From positions 248,001 through 312,000 of the forward strand of contig NZ_JAKZHU010000001.1 in the NCBI RefSeq assembly GCF_022568795.1: a stretch of DNA of 64,000 bases. The letters run 5' to 3'. The position numbers and the translations under genes are program-made. Source of the stretch: Arsenicicoccus dermatophilus. Its GTDB lineage: Bacteria; Actinomycetota; Actinomycetes; Actinomycetales; Dermatophilaceae. Numbering within the stretch: the first letter of the stretch is position 1; every line of letters begins with the position of its first letter. Positions 1 through 9,498 of the stretch are shown here, one piece after another. Below the pieces are notes generated by a model. The model was given only the letters and a program-made list of their open reading frames with translations, was not told the origin of the DNA and searched no databases.

Positions 1-806
1 GGACCGGCCCGGGGGCCGACGGTCCCGGGCCTGGTGGACCGGCGCCGGTCGGCGGCGAGAGCGCGGGCCACGCGCCCCATGGCGACGGACCGTCCGGGCC
101 CCCCGCCCCGTCGGTCGAGGCCTCGGCAGCGGGCGGCGCGGTCCCGCGCGGCGGTGCGCCGACCCGGGCGCAGGCTCCGCAGGCAGGGCCTGCGGGCGGG
201 TCGGGTCGGGCCGTGCCCTCCCAGGCGATGCGCGACGCCCTCGGGGTGACCGACGTCGGGGGCGGCAGCTCCGGGAGCGGCTGGGCAGCGGGGGCTCCCG
301 TGCCCGACTGGGCGGCCCCGGCTCCGGCCGGTCCCGAGGGAGCGGGCGGCCCCGAGAGCGCACCAGGTCCCGAGTGGGCGTCCGGCCCTAGGGGGGCGGC
401 GCCTGCCGAGCGGGCTCCGGTCGCGAGCAGCACCGCTGCTGCTGCCGGCGCAGACTCGGCCTCCGGTCTTGCGCCGTCCGGGCGCGCGGGTGACCCCGCG
501 GCACCCACCGGCATACCTGGAGGAAGCCGCACCCCGCAGCCCCCGACCGGGGACGCGCCCTGGCCGCGCGACGAGGACGAGCCCGTCGACGAGGAGACGG
601 TGCCGCCGGAGGACGACGGCCTGTCGCCCTTCCAGCGGGCGATGCGCCGCGCCCAGGCGGAGTCCCCGCGGGTGCAGGTCCGGCACGTGGTGTCCGACGA
701 CGACGTGTCGCAGGACGACGAGTCGATCGACGAGGGCGGCTCGGCAGGACCGGCCGTGATCGCTAGTGTCCTCGGGGGGACGATCATCTCCGACACCCGG
801 CGCTGA
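1..806 (+). CDS. dnaX: DNA polymerase III gamma/tau subunit, C-terminal part (5' end outside window)
   Basis: The reading frame is already open at base 3 and ends at the TGA at 804-806, so about 267 C-terminal residues are present. They form a low-complexity Gly/Pro/Ala linker followed by an acidic stretch and a short C-terminal tail ending in a hydrophobic segment (VIASVLGGTIISDT), as in tau tails that contact the polymerase alpha subunit. No AAA+ domain is in the window. The main support is context: in many actinobacteria dnaX is followed closely by recR, a DUF5063 gene, lysC and asd, and all four occur here in that order. The tau tail is poorly conserved, so the call rests on synteny plus composition. 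Confidence 0.75.
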   Translation, partial: TGPGADGPGPGGPAPVGGESAGHAPHGDGPSGPPAPSVEASAAGGAVPRGGAPTRAQAPQAGPAGGSGRAVPSQAMRDALGVTDVGGGSSGSGWAAGAPVPDWAAPAPAGPEGAGGPESAPGPEWASGPRGAAPAERAPVASSTAAAAGADSASGLAPSGRAGDPAAPTGIPGGSRTPQPPTGDAPWPRDEDEPVDEETVPPEDDGLSPFQRAMRRAQAESPRVQVRHVVSDDDVSQDDESIDEGGSAGPAVIASVLGGTIISDTRR

Positions 807-867
807 CGCGCCCGCCGCCTGCCCACCCCTTCGCCCTGCCTCGCCCCACCGACGCCACGAGGTCGCC

Positions 868-1536
868 ATGCTCTACCGGATCGTCCACTCCGTCCTGAAG
901 CCCCTGTCGTTCGCGATCTACCGCCCGACCGTCGAGGGCATCGAGCACGTCCCCACGGCCGGTCCGGTGATCATCGCGAGCAACCACCTGTCGTTCATCG
1001 ACAGCGTGGTGATCCCGCTGGCGTCGCCGCGGCAGGTGGGCTTCCTCGCCAAGGCGGAGTACTTCACCGGCACGAGCCTGAGCGGCCGGCTGCGCAAGGA
1101 GTTCTTCGAGGCCGTCGGCGCGATCCCCGTCGACCGGGACTCGCCGCGCGCGGCGCAGGACTCGCTGGCCGCGCAGCTCGCCGTCCTGCGCGCGGGCGGG
1201 GCCACCGGCATCTATCCCGAGGGCACCCGCTCGCGCGACGGGCGGCTGTATGCCGGGCGCACCGGGGTCGCCTGGCTGGCCCTGGAGGCGCAGTGCCCGA
1301 TCATGCCGGTCGGGCTGCTCGGCACCCAGGACATCCAGCCCGTCGGTGCGCGCTTCCCCCGTCTGGCCGACGTGACCGTGCGGTTCGGCGAGCCCGTCCA
1401 GGTGGCCGGCCGCTTCGACGGGGTGCCCGCGGCCAAGGCCCGCCGCCAGATCACCGACGAGGTGATGGCGGCGATCCGTGCGCTGACCGGCCAGGAGCTC
1501 GCCGGGGTGGTCAACGACCGCTCGGCATCCGCCTGA
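868..1536 (+). CDS. 1-acyl-sn-glycerol-3-phosphate acyltransferase (PlsC family)
   Basis: A 222-residue protein of the PlsC/LPLAT family, which transfers an acyl group to lysophosphatidic acid at the membrane to make phosphatidic acid. The catalytic HX4D block is seen as NHLSFID near residues 39-45, and the glycerophosphate-binding block as YPEGTRSRDG near residue 116. Residues 1-20 are hydrophobic and amphipathic. I chose the ATG at 868 because GAGG lies about 6 nt before it; the open frame continues upstream to 766 but there overlaps dnaX. It starts 61 nt after dnaX and may be cotranscribed with it. The exact acyl or lyso-lipid substrate cannot be told. Confidence 0.9.
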   Translation: MLYRIVHSVLKPLSFAIYRPTVEGIEHVPTAGPVIIASNHLSFIDSVVIPLASPRQVGFLAKAEYFTGTSLSGRLRKEFFEAVGAIPVDRDSPRAAQDSLAAQLAVLRAGGATGIYPEGTRSRDGRLYAGRTGVAWLALEAQCPIMPVGLLGTQDIQPVGARFPRLADVTVRFGEPVQVAGRFDGVPAAKARRQITDEVMAAIRALTGQELAGVVNDRSASA

Positions 1537-1636
1537 CCGCTCACGCTCCTGCCCGGCCTGTCGGAGCCCAGGCCCGCCGCGCACGCCGCGCGTGCCTGGA
1601 CCCCGGTCGTGCGGAGCCAGGCTGCCGGCCCCGGGG

Positions 1637-2458
1637 TCAGCGGTCGGCGTTGACCTCGTCGCGCCAGCGCACCCATGCCTCGACGTGACTCAGGTCGTGG
1701 TCGGGGCCGCTGACGCCCATCGTGAAGGCCGTCGCGCCGAGGTCCAGCAGCGGGCGCCCCTCCTCCTCCGGGGCCAGCGGCTCACGTCCGTCGCGGCCGC
1801 GACCACCCACCCCGCAGGAGATCTCGATCTCCTGCGGGTCGCGGCCGACGGTCGTGCAGTGCTGGTGCAGCACCTCGATCTTGTGGGCGAGCTCCTCGCC
1901 GGCCGTGAACGAGTGCCAGACCTGGGCGTGCTCGGCCACGATGCGCAGGGTCTTGCGCTCGCCGCCCCCGCCGACGAGCACCGGGATCGGGTCCTGGACG
2001 GGCCGCGGGTTGAGCTTGCGCCACCGGTCCTTGATGCGCGGCATGGCCGCGGCGAGGTCGTCGAGTCGGGAGCCGGCGGTGCCGAACTCGTAGCCGTACT
2101 CGTCGTAGTCGCGCTCGAACCAGCCCGACCCGATGCCCAGGACCAGGCGGCCGTCGCTGATGTGGTCGACGGTGCGGGCCATGTCCGCGAGCAGCTCGGG
2201 GTTGCGGTAGGAGTTGCAGGTCACGAGGGCGCCGAGACGCACGCGCGAGGTCTGCTCGGCCCAGGCCGCGAGCATGGTCCAGCACTCGAGGTGGGCGCCG
2301 TCGGGGTCGCCGTACAACGGGTAGAAGTGGTCCCAGTTGTAGATCACGTCCACGCCCAGGTCCTCTGCGCGACGCGCGGCGTCCCGGATCTGGGCGTAGG
2401 TCGCGTGCTGGGGCTGGAGCTGGACGCCGATGGTGACGGGGCGCGTGGGGGTCGTCAT
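1637..2458 (-). CDS. LLM class F420-dependent oxidoreductase
   Basis: A 273-residue luciferase-like (beta/alpha)8 barrel protein. It starts with a strand typical of the family (TIGVQLQPQHATYAQI) and keeps the family signatures YNWDHFYPLYG near residue 45, LVTCNSYRNPELLADMARTVD and GIGSGWFERDYDEYG. The last two are characteristic of the F420-using TIGR03560-like branch in actinobacteria. The reaction is probably a two-electron reduction or oxidation using deazaflavin F420; the substrate is unknown. It is convergent with the PlsC gene and divergent from recR, with 79 bp between its ATG and the recR GTG. Confidence 0.85.
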   Translation of the reverse strand: MTTPTRPVTIGVQLQPQHATYAQIRDAARRAEDLGVDVIYNWDHFYPLYGDPDGAHLECWTMLAAWAEQTSRVRLGALVTCNSYRNPELLADMARTVDHISDGRLVLGIGSGWFERDYDEYGYEFGTAGSRLDDLAAAMPRIKDRWRKLNPRPVQDPIPVLVGGGGERKTLRIVAEHAQVWHSFTAGEELAHKIEVLHQHCTTVGRDPQEIEISCGVGGRGRDGREPLAPEEEGRPLLDLGATAFTMGVSGPDHDLSHVEAWVRWRDEVNADR

Positions 2459-2524
2459 ACCGCCAGCCTGACGCAGGTGAGCGGTGGTCGCCTGTCGGCG
2501 AGGGGGTATGTCGGTGGGAGGCCC

Positions 2525-2537
2525 TAGGGTGCAGGGT
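2525..2537 (+). promoter_or_regulatory. recR -10 box, probable leaderless start
   Basis: TAGGGT at 2525-2530 lies 7 nt before the recR GTG (2538). There is no room for a Shine-Dalgarno site between them, so the mRNA probably begins at or next to the start codon. No clear -35 box is seen. Confidence 0.5.
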
Positions 2538-3137
2538 GTGTACGAAGGCGCGGTGCAGGACCTCATCGACGAGCTCGGACGACTCCCCGGGGTCGGGCCG
2601 AAGTCTGCCCAACGCATCGCCTTCCACATCCTGCAGTCCGAGCAGGCCGACGTGCAGCGGCTCGTCCAGGCGCTGGAGCAGGTCAAGGCCAAGGTGCGCT
2701 TCTGCGCGGTGTGCGGCAACGTCGCCGAGGCCGAGCAGTGCCGGATCTGCCTCGACCCGCGCCGTGACCCGGGGCTCATCTGCGTGGTCGAGGAGCCCAA
2801 GGACGTCGTCGCCATCGAGCGCACGCGCGAGTTCCGCGGGCGCTACCACGTGCTCGGTGGCGCGATCAGCCCCATCGACGGGGTGGGCCCGGACGACCTG
2901 CGGATCACCGAGCTGATGGCGCGGCTGGGGAACACCGAGATCACCGAGATCATCATCGCCACCGACCCCAACCTCGAGGGCGAGGCCACCGCCAGCTATC
3001 TCGCCCGACTGCTGGGCCCCTTGGGGCTCAAGGTCTCTCGCCTCGCGAGCGGCCTGCCGGTCGGGGGAGACTTGGAGTACGCCGACGAAGTGACGCTCGG
3101 GAGGGCGTTCGAGGGCAGGAGGATGCTCAATGTCTGA
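2538..3137 (+). CDS. recR: Recombination mediator protein RecR
   Basis: A 199-residue protein, the usual RecR length. RecR works with RecF/RecO to load RecA onto SSB-coated gaps. In order it has the helix-hairpin-helix ([18 protein letters not shown]), a four-Cys zinc finger (CAVCGN...CRIC, about residues 56-72), and a Toprim domain with the acidic VVEEPKDV strand and the [19 protein letters not shown] block. The GTG at 2538 gives the canonical [15 protein letters not shown]-terminus; longer starts upstream are not supported. It overlaps the next gene by 8 nt, indicating translational coupling. Confidence 0.97.
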   Translation: MYEGAVQDLIDELGRLPGVGPKSAQRIAFHILQSEQADVQRLVQALEQVKAKVRFCAVCGNVAEAEQCRICLDPRRDPGLICVVEEPKDVVAIERTREFRGRYHVLGGAISPIDGVGPDDLRITELMARLGNTEITEIIIATDPNLEGEATASYLARLLGPLGLKVSRLASGLPVGGDLEYADEVTLGRAFEGRRMLNV

Positions 3138-3699
3138 CCCGACCATGACCGACGACCTCGCCGGGGTGGAGCGACAGACGGCGGCGGACGTCCGCGCCTT
3201 CTGCGACATGGTGACCGACGTCGCCCGAGGCGATGCCCCCGACTCGGCGATCCCCTTCCTGCTGCTGGGGCTCTCGCAGATCCTGATGACCGGTGCCCGT
3301 CTCGGCGCGATCCAGGACGTGCTCCCGGCGGAGAAGTTCGAGGCCGACCCGGGCGAGGACGCCGACCTGGACCCCATCCGCGCCGGGCTGGCCACGCTCT
3401 TCGACGGCCTGGACGACTATGCCGACGTGGTCGACCCGGTCACCTCCGGCGAGCTGGCCTCCGGGTCGCTGTCCAACGACCTCGCCACGATCTGCGTGGA
3501 CCTGGTCCACGGCCTGCGCCACCACGACGCCGGTCGGCTGACCGAGGCGCTGTGGTGGTGGCAGTTCTCCTACCTCTCGTCCTGGGGCGACCGGGCCGCG
3601 GCGGCGCTGCGGGTGCTGCAGTCGATCCTGGCGCACATCCGCCTGGACGCCGACGAGGAGACCGTGGCCGAGGCGGAGTTCGACGCGCTGCACACCTGA
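3130..3699 (+). CDS. DUF5063 domain-containing protein
   Basis: A 189-residue, acidic, mostly helical protein of unknown function, of the type that sits downstream of recR in many actinobacteria. It has no signal peptide or membrane segment and no recognisable catalytic motif; a Trp-rich segment ([18 protein letters not shown], about residues 140-157) is the most distinctive part. An AGGAGG Shine-Dalgarno site at 3117-3122, inside recR, lies 7 nt before the ATG, and the start overlaps the recR stop. Its genomic attachment to recR suggests a link with recombination or repair, but that is inference only. Confidence 0.85.
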   Translation: MSDPTMTDDLAGVERQTAADVRAFCDMVTDVARGDAPDSAIPFLLLGLSQILMTGARLGAIQDVLPAEKFEADPGEDADLDPIRAGLATLFDGLDDYADVVDPVTSGELASGSLSNDLATICVDLVHGLRHHDAGRLTEALWWWQFSYLSSWGDRAAAALRVLQSILAHIRLDADEETVAEAEFDALHT

Positions 3700-3739
3700 C
3701 GGTGTCCGCTCGTCGGTGGGTTGCCGCCATCCGGCCGGA

Positions 3740-4439
3740 GGCGCGTCCCTCGGCCGAGGCCGGTCTCCAGGTGTCGTACGGCGGTCGTCACCCCGTCCTC
3801 CAGGCGCAGGGCCTCGGCGAGCGCGGCGGCCGCGCGGCGGTGGTGCGGTGACCGGGCGGCGAGGAGGCCTCTCGCCATACGCTCGGCCGTGAGCGCGCGG
3901 CGCGGCACCGGCCGGGGGCCGACCCCGAGCTCAGGGACGCGGCGACCCCAGTAGGGCTGGTCGACCATGTGCGGGACGACGAGCTGCGGCACCCCCGCGT
4001 GCACCCCGGCACGGGTGATCGCCTCGGCGACGAGCCGCGAGTCCTGCTCGGGCGCAGCGGCACTCATCGACTCCAAGCCGACGTAGACGGGTGGCGGGCC
4101 GGCCGCGACGAAGTCTGCCGGCGCGGGGTCCGGGGTCCGCTCCTCGGCCGGACGGCATGCACGTCGGACGAGCCGAGCCGGCTCTGCAGGACCGGGGCGA
4201 ACAGCGCGATGGCGTGCCGGATGCCGGTGGCACGCGAGCGCCCAGCACGCGTCGAAGCTCAGGGTGCTGGATGAGACGGGGAACTCCGCGTGGCCGAGCC
4301 CCAGCCCGCGGATTTACCCGGCGAAGTCCTGGGTGGCGGCGACGGTCACCTCGCGGCCGGCGGCGCACAGCCCCAGACCCAGGGCCGCGAAGGGCTGGAC
4401 GTCGCCGCGCGAGCCCCAGGCGACGAGGAGGATGCGCAG
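3740..4439 (-). pseudogene. Decayed MGT/UGT-type glycosyltransferase
   Basis: Read on the minus strand from 4439, the sequence gives the typical N-terminus of a UDP-glycosyltransferase (ILLVAWGSRGDVQPFAALG) but starts with CTG where ATG is expected. An in-frame TAA at 4314-4316 stops it after 41 codons. The expected continuation IRGLGLGHAEFP follows directly after the stop. The middle of the gene is mostly missing or shifted; a piece reading AIALFAPVLQSRL is recovered only in another frame. The C-terminal nucleotide-sugar-binding part then resumes (AGVPQLVVPHMVDQPYWGRR). Intact relatives are about 400 residues; here about 230 codons' worth survives. The 3' end runs towards DUF5063 without its own stop, so the boundary is approximate. 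Confidence 0.85.
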
Positions 4440-4482
4440 GTCGTCGGCCTAGGCAGGCGACCCGCTCCCGCGGCCCGTGCAG

Positions 4483-4500
4483 ACCTACCGGCGGTAGGTT
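4483..4500 (+). promoter_or_regulatory. bioF -10 box inside a perfect inverted repeat (candidate operator)
   Basis: ACCTACCG (4483-4490) and CGGTAGGT (4492-4499) form a perfect 8-bp inverted repeat around one base. The -10 candidate TAGGTT (4495-4500) overlaps the right arm and lies exactly 6 nt before the bioF ATG, suggesting a leaderless mRNA. A protein bound to the repeat would block the promoter directly. The binding regulator is unknown. Confidence 0.55.
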
Positions 4501-4506
4501 CGAGGG

Positions 4507-5631
4507 ATGAGCACCCCACTGCTGCGGCACCTGGCCGTCGAGGACGCCCGGCGCGAGTCGCTGGGCCTGACCCGCCGGCTGCGCGACCGCGACGCCGACG
4601 ACCTCGTGGACCTCGCGGGCAACGACTACCTCGGGCTGCTGCGCCACCCGCTCGTGGTGCGGGGTGCGATCGAGGCCCTCGAGACGTATGGCGGGGGCGC
4701 GGGTGCCTCCCGGCTCGTGTCCGGCACCCTCGCGGTCCACGCCGAGCTGGAGCGCCGCCTCGCCGAGCTGACCGGGGCCGTGACCGGGCTCGCGCTCTCG
4801 ACCGGCTATCACGCCAACCTGTCCGCCGTGACGGCGCTCGCCGACCCGGGCACCACGATCGTCTCGGACGCCCACGTGCACGCCTCGCTCATCGACGCCG
4901 CCCGGCTGTCGCGCGCCGCCGTCGTGGTCGCCCGCCACAACGACGTCGCCCACCTCGCCGAGTTCGTCGGATCCGCCCGCACCGAGCGGGTGCTGGTGCT
5001 GCTGGAGTCGGTCTACTCGGTGCTGGGCGACGCCGCCCCGCTCGCCGAGATCCTCGCCGCCGTCGCGGGATCCGGGGCCACGCTCCTCGTCGACGAGGCT
5101 CACGGGCTGGGCGTCGTGGGGGAGCGGGGAGAGGGGCTGGTGGCCTCCATGGGGCTGGCGGGTCGGGACGACGTCGTGGTCACCGCCACCCTGTCGAAGT
5201 CGCTGGCCGCGCAGGGCGGCGCGGTGCTCGGGCCCGAGATGGTCCGCCATCACCTGGTCAACGCCGCCCGGCCATTCGTCTATGACACCGGCCTGGCCCC
5301 CGCGGCGGCCGGTGCGGCCGTCGGGGCGCTCGACGCGCTGCGCGAGGAGCCCTGGCGCCCGGGGCGGTTGCGGGAGGTCATGACCACCGTCGCGGACGCG
5401 GTGTCGGTGCCGCGGCCGGCCGGGGCGGTGCTGAGCATCCCCATGCCGGGCCCACGGGAGGCGGTGGAAGCCGTCGAGGCGGCCCGCTGCGCCGGGGTGC
5501 GGATCGGGTGCTTCCGGCCGCCGTCGAGCCCGGACGGCGAGTCCCGGCTGCGGCTCACCGGCCATGCCGACCTCACCGACGTGCAGGTCCTGCGGGCGAT
5601 CGAGGTGGTGCGGCAGGTCAGCGGGCGCTGA
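4507..5631 (+). CDS. bioF: 8-amino-7-oxononanoate synthase
   Basis: A 374-residue PLP enzyme of the alpha-oxoamine synthase family. It condenses pimeloyl-CoA (or pimeloyl-ACP) with L-alanine in biotin synthesis. Seen in order: GNDYLGLLRHPLV near residue 38, YGGGAGASRLVSGT, the His motif HVHASLIDAARL, DEAHGLGVVGERGEG near residue 195, and the Schiff-base lysine in TATLSKSLAAQGG near residue 231. No other biotin gene (bioA, bioB, bioD) is in the window, so the pathway is split. It converges on the menE-like gene with a 14-bp overlap of the ends. It could act on another acyl-CoA, but the motifs fit BioF well. Confidence 0.9.
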   Translation: MSTPLLRHLAVEDARRESLGLTRRLRDRDADDLVDLAGNDYLGLLRHPLVVRGAIEALETYGGGAGASRLVSGTLAVHAELERRLAELTGAVTGLALSTGYHANLSAVTALADPGTTIVSDAHVHASLIDAARLSRAAVVVARHNDVAHLAEFVGSARTERVLVLLESVYSVLGDAAPLAEILAAVAGSGATLLVDEAHGLGVVGERGEGLVASMGLAGRDDVVVTATLSKSLAAQGGAVLGPEMVRHHLVNAARPFVYDTGLAPAAAGAAVGALDALREEPWRPGRLREVMTTVADAVSVPRPAGAVLSIPMPGPREAVEAVEAARCAGVRIGCFRPPSSPDGESRLRLTGHADLTDVQVLRAIEVVRQVSGR

Positions 5632-6807
5632 CCAGCTCACGCGCCCGTCGCCGGTCCGGCTTGCCCGGTCCCACGAGAGGCAGCTCACCCACCAGGTGCA
5701 GGGCCCGGGGAAGGGCGTGGGAGGGCAGGTGGTCGGCCAGGGCGGCGCGCACGTCCGCCAGGGTGGGAGACGTGCCGGCCGGCTGGTCCCCCGGCGCCGT
5801 CGGTCCCGTCGCGGCCCCCGCCGGGACCGCCAGCACCGCCACGGTCTCGCCCCACTCCGGGTCGGGCACCCCCACGACCATCGCCGCGCCCAGCCCCGGC
5901 ACCCGAGCCAGCCCGAGCGCGTCCTCGACGACGACCGGGGCGACCTTGAGACCGCCCGTGTTGATCACGTCGTCGACGCGGCCGAGGATCTCGATCGCCC
6001 CGTCCGGGCCGCGGCGGGCGAGGTCGTCCGTGCGATACCACCGCACCCCGGCCGCGTCCTGCGCGAAGGCATCGCCGCCCGGGCGACCGAGGTAGCCCAG
6101 CGCCACCTGGGGACCCCGATCCGGAGCCTGCCGTCGGGGTCGAGGGAGGCGGACAGGCCGGGCAGCAGGCGACCGTCGTACAGGCAGCCGCCGGCCGTCT
6201 CGCTGCAGCCATAACCGACCACGATCCGCAGGCCCAGCCGTCGCGCCAGCGCCGCGTCCGCCGCCGGCAGCGGTGCCGCGCCCACGATGATCGCGTCCAG
6301 CTCCCGCGCGGCCGCGAGCGCGTCGGGTGACGCCAGCAGCCGCCGCAGCTGGGTCGGCACGAGCGTGCAGAAGTGCCGCGACGCCGAGCGGTCCCGGCGC
6401 GCCCACGCATCGACGAAGGACTGTGGGCCGAAGTGTCCCGGGGCCACGGCGAGGGGAAGGCGCCCTGCCGCGAGGTTGCGCAGGATCACCGCGATCCCGG
6501 TGATGTGGGTGGGGGGAACCGCGAGCATCGACTGGCCGGTGCCGAGCACGTCGGCGAGCCCGTGGACCGCGTGTCGCAGGGCGTCGGCAGTGAGCAGCGC
6601 CGGCTTGGGGCGGCCGGTGGTCCCCGAGGTGGCGATCACCACCGCGGTCTCCTCGGGCACCCGCACCTGCTCGGGGCGGTCGAGCACCCCGGGCACCGCC
6701 ACGGCCGGGCCGGTCCCGGCCATCGCAGCCTCGAGCACGGACAGGTCGGCGACCACCTCGTGGGCGGTGGCTCCGGGGGCGGGCCAGGTGACGACAGGAC
6801 GGCTCAT
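5618..6807 (-). pseudogene. menE: o-succinylbenzoate-CoA ligase-like gene broken by one frameshift
   Basis: The 5' frame encodes an AMP-forming acyl-CoA ligase core with VIATSGTTGRPKPALL (P-loop, near residue 60), CTLVPTQLRRLL and VVGYGCSETAGGCLYDG, which is MenE-like. Near 6111-6120 the sense then moves to another frame that carries QVALGYLGRPGG, YRTDDLARRG, GRVDDVINTGGLKV and PLVGPGKPDRRR, the C-terminal lid with its usual lysine. Restoring one base in the C-run at 6114-6117 (five C instead of four) joins the frames and yields about 396 residues, the normal MenE length. It may be a real null mutation or a homopolymer sequencing error. If intact it would activate o-succinylbenzoate for menaquinone. 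Confidence 0.85.
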
Positions 6808-6813
6808 GCCGCG

Positions 6814-6845
6814 AGCCTAGCGACAGCCCCTGAACGGTGTTCAGG
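6814..6845 (-). promoter_or_regulatory. menE -10 box and upstream TGAAC-N3-GTTCA inverted repeat
   Basis: On the minus strand TAGGCT (6814-6819) lies 6 nt before the menE-like ATG, a leaderless arrangement. At 6829-6845 the sequence CCTGAAC-GGT-GTTCAGG is a perfect 7-bp inverted repeat placed between the -10 and -35 positions. Its core TGAAC-N3-GTTCA resembles the TGAAC-N3-GTTAC site described for the actinobacterial biotin repressor BioQ. The regulator assignment is inference. Confidence 0.45.
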
Positions 6846-6947
6846 CGCGGCTCGCCCGGCCGCGCGCCGTGCGCCGCGCGGGCGTCCCCGGCACGTCCGG
6901 GGACGTCTCGCGGAGCGGCGGTGGTGGGACCGCCCGGCACCGGTCGG

Positions 6948-6953
6948 TAACCT
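6948..6953 (+). promoter_or_regulatory. Candidate lysC -10 box
   Basis: TAACCT fits the actinobacterial -10 pattern TANNNT and would leave a leader of roughly 60 nt before the lysC GTG. The sequence 17 bp upstream (TGGGAC) is only a weak -35 match. I found no clear riboswitch or leader peptide in the leader. Confidence 0.35.
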
Positions 6954-7018
6954 TGGCCCGGCACCCCGCCTCTGAGAGGTGGTGCACCCCTCATCCCCGA
7001 CGGAAGGCGATCCCACCC

Positions 7019-8287
7019 GTGAGCCTCGTGGTCATGAAGTTCGGCGGCTCCTCCGTGGCCGACGCGGACAGCGTCAAGCGCGTCGCGCGACGCATCGTCG
7101 AGACCAAGAAGGCCGGCAACGACGTGTGCGTGGTCGTCTCGGCCATGGGCGACACGACGGACGACCTGATCGACCTCGCCCAGCAGATCTCCCCGCTCCC
7201 GCCCCTGCGCGAGATGGACATGCTGCTCACGGCCGGGGAACGGATCTCGATGGCGGTGATGGCCATGGCGATCGCCAACCTCGGCTTCACCGCGCAGTCG
7301 TTCACCGGCAGCCAGGCCGGCATCATCACCGACGAGCAGCACGGCAAGGCCCGCATCCTCGACGTGACCCCCGGCCGGGTCCGCGCCGCCATGGACGGCG
7401 GTCACATCGCGATCGTCGCCGGTTTCCAGGGCGTCTCGCACGCGAGCAAGAACATCACCACCCTCGGCCGCGGCGGCTCCGACACCACCGCCGTCGCCCT
7501 GGCCGCGGCGCTGCACGCCGACGTGTGCGAGATCTACTCCGACGTCGACGGCGTCTTCACCGCCGACCCGCGGATCGTCCCCACGGCCCGCAAGATCGAC
7601 CGCATCTCCAGCGAGGAGATGCTCGAGATGGCCGCCAACGGCGCCAAGATCCTCATGCTGCGGTGCGTGGAGTACGCCCGCCGCTACGACCTGCCCATCC
7701 ACGTGCGGTCGTCGTTCTCCCCCAAGGAGGGCACCCTCGTCATCGACACACCCGAAGGAGAAGCCGTGGAAGCGTCCCTCATCTCCGGCGTCGCGCACGA
7801 CCGCAGCGAGGCCAAGATCACCGTCGTCGGTGTCCCCGACCACCCGGGCAAGGCCGCCGAGATCTTCGAGGCGCTCTCCCAGGCCGGGGTCAACATCGAC
7901 ATGATCGTCCAGAACGTCTCCACCGTGCAGACAGGGCTGACCGACATCTCCTTCACCCTGCCCAAGACCGACGGCCCCACCGCCGCGCAGTTCCTCGGCC
8001 GGGTCCAGGACCGGGTCGGCTTCGCCTCCCTGCAGTACGACGACCAGATCGGCAAGCTCTCGCTGATCGGCGCCGGGATGAAGTCCAACCCCGGGGTGTC
8101 CGCCACCTTCTTCAAGGCGCTCGCCGACGCCGGGATCAACATCGAGATGATCTCCACCTCCGAGATCCGCATCTCGGTCATCACCCGCGACGACCAGCTC
8201 GACGACGCGGTCCGGTCGGTCCACACAGCCTTCGGGCTCGACTCCTCCTCCGGCGAGGCCGTCGTGTACGGCGGCACCGGCCGCTGA
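7019..8287 (+). CDS. lysC: Aspartokinase, alpha chain with nested beta chain
   Basis: A 422-residue aspartate kinase, first enzyme of the lysine/threonine/methionine and diaminopimelate pathway. The catalytic domain starts with [14 protein letters not shown] and contains [26 protein letters not shown] and [16 protein letters not shown]. Two ACT domains occupy about residues 260-422 ([21 protein letters not shown] and [20 protein letters not shown]), the sites of feedback control by lysine and threonine in relatives. The GTG at 7019 gives the canonical N-terminus; GGAAGG lies upstream at longer than ideal spacing. Length and the internal start match the alpha2beta2 type known from Corynebacterium glutamicum. 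It is followed by asd after 52 bp. Confidence 0.97.
   Translation: MSLVVMKFGGSSVADADSVKRVARRIVETKKAGNDVCVVVSAMGDTTDDLIDLAQQISPLPPLREMDMLLTAGERISMAVMAMAIANLGFTAQSFTGSQAGIITDEQHGKARILDVTPGRVRAAMDGGHIAIVAGFQGVSHASKNITTLGRGGSDTTAVALAAALHADVCEIYSDVDGVFTADPRIVPTARKIDRISSEEMLEMAANGAKILMLRCVEYARRYDLPIHVRSSFSPKEGTLVIDTPEGEAVEASLISGVAHDRSEAKITVVGVPDHPGKAAEIFEALSQAGVNIDMIVQNVSTVQTGLTDISFTLPKTDGPTAAQFLGRVQDRVGFASLQYDDQIGKLSLIGAGMKSNPGVSATFFKALADAGINIEMISTSEIRISVITRDDQLDDAVRSVHTAFGLDSSSGEAVVYGGTGR
7753..7768 (+). promoter_or_regulatory. Internal ribosome binding site and GTG start for aspartokinase beta
   Basis: GAAGGAG (7754-7760) lies 5 nt before an in-frame GTG at 7766. Translation from there gives a 173-residue product beginning [17 protein letters not shown], which is just the two ACT domains. 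This mirrors the C. glutamicum lysC beta start. The Shine-Dalgarno site is better than that of the full-length start. Confidence 0.8.
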
Positions 8288-8312
8288 CCTCGGACCCTGC
8301 CGCCATACCTGA

Positions 8313-9401
<1,089 letters not shown>

Positions 9402-9431
9402 GCCGTCGCGCACCCGACGGCCGGCAGCCCC

Positions 9432-9478
9432 GACCCCGGGGTCGCGCATCCGCAGCTGGGATGCGCGACCCCGGGGTC
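9432..9478. terminator. Bidirectional terminator hairpin between asd and the repeat protein gene
   Basis: A perfect 20-bp stem (9432-9451 with 9459-9478) closes a 7-nt loop, 30 nt after the asd stop and 20 nt past the end of the convergent gene. There is no U-tract on either side, as is common for actinobacterial intrinsic terminators. Confidence 0.85.
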
Positions 9479-9498
9479 CTGTCTGGTGCTGCCGAGGA

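Noticed and set aside
1537-1636. Terminator between plsC and the F420 oxidoreductase
   Set aside because: Only imperfect CCAGGC/GCCTGG pairing with mismatches is seen; weaker than the other hairpins, so not listed.
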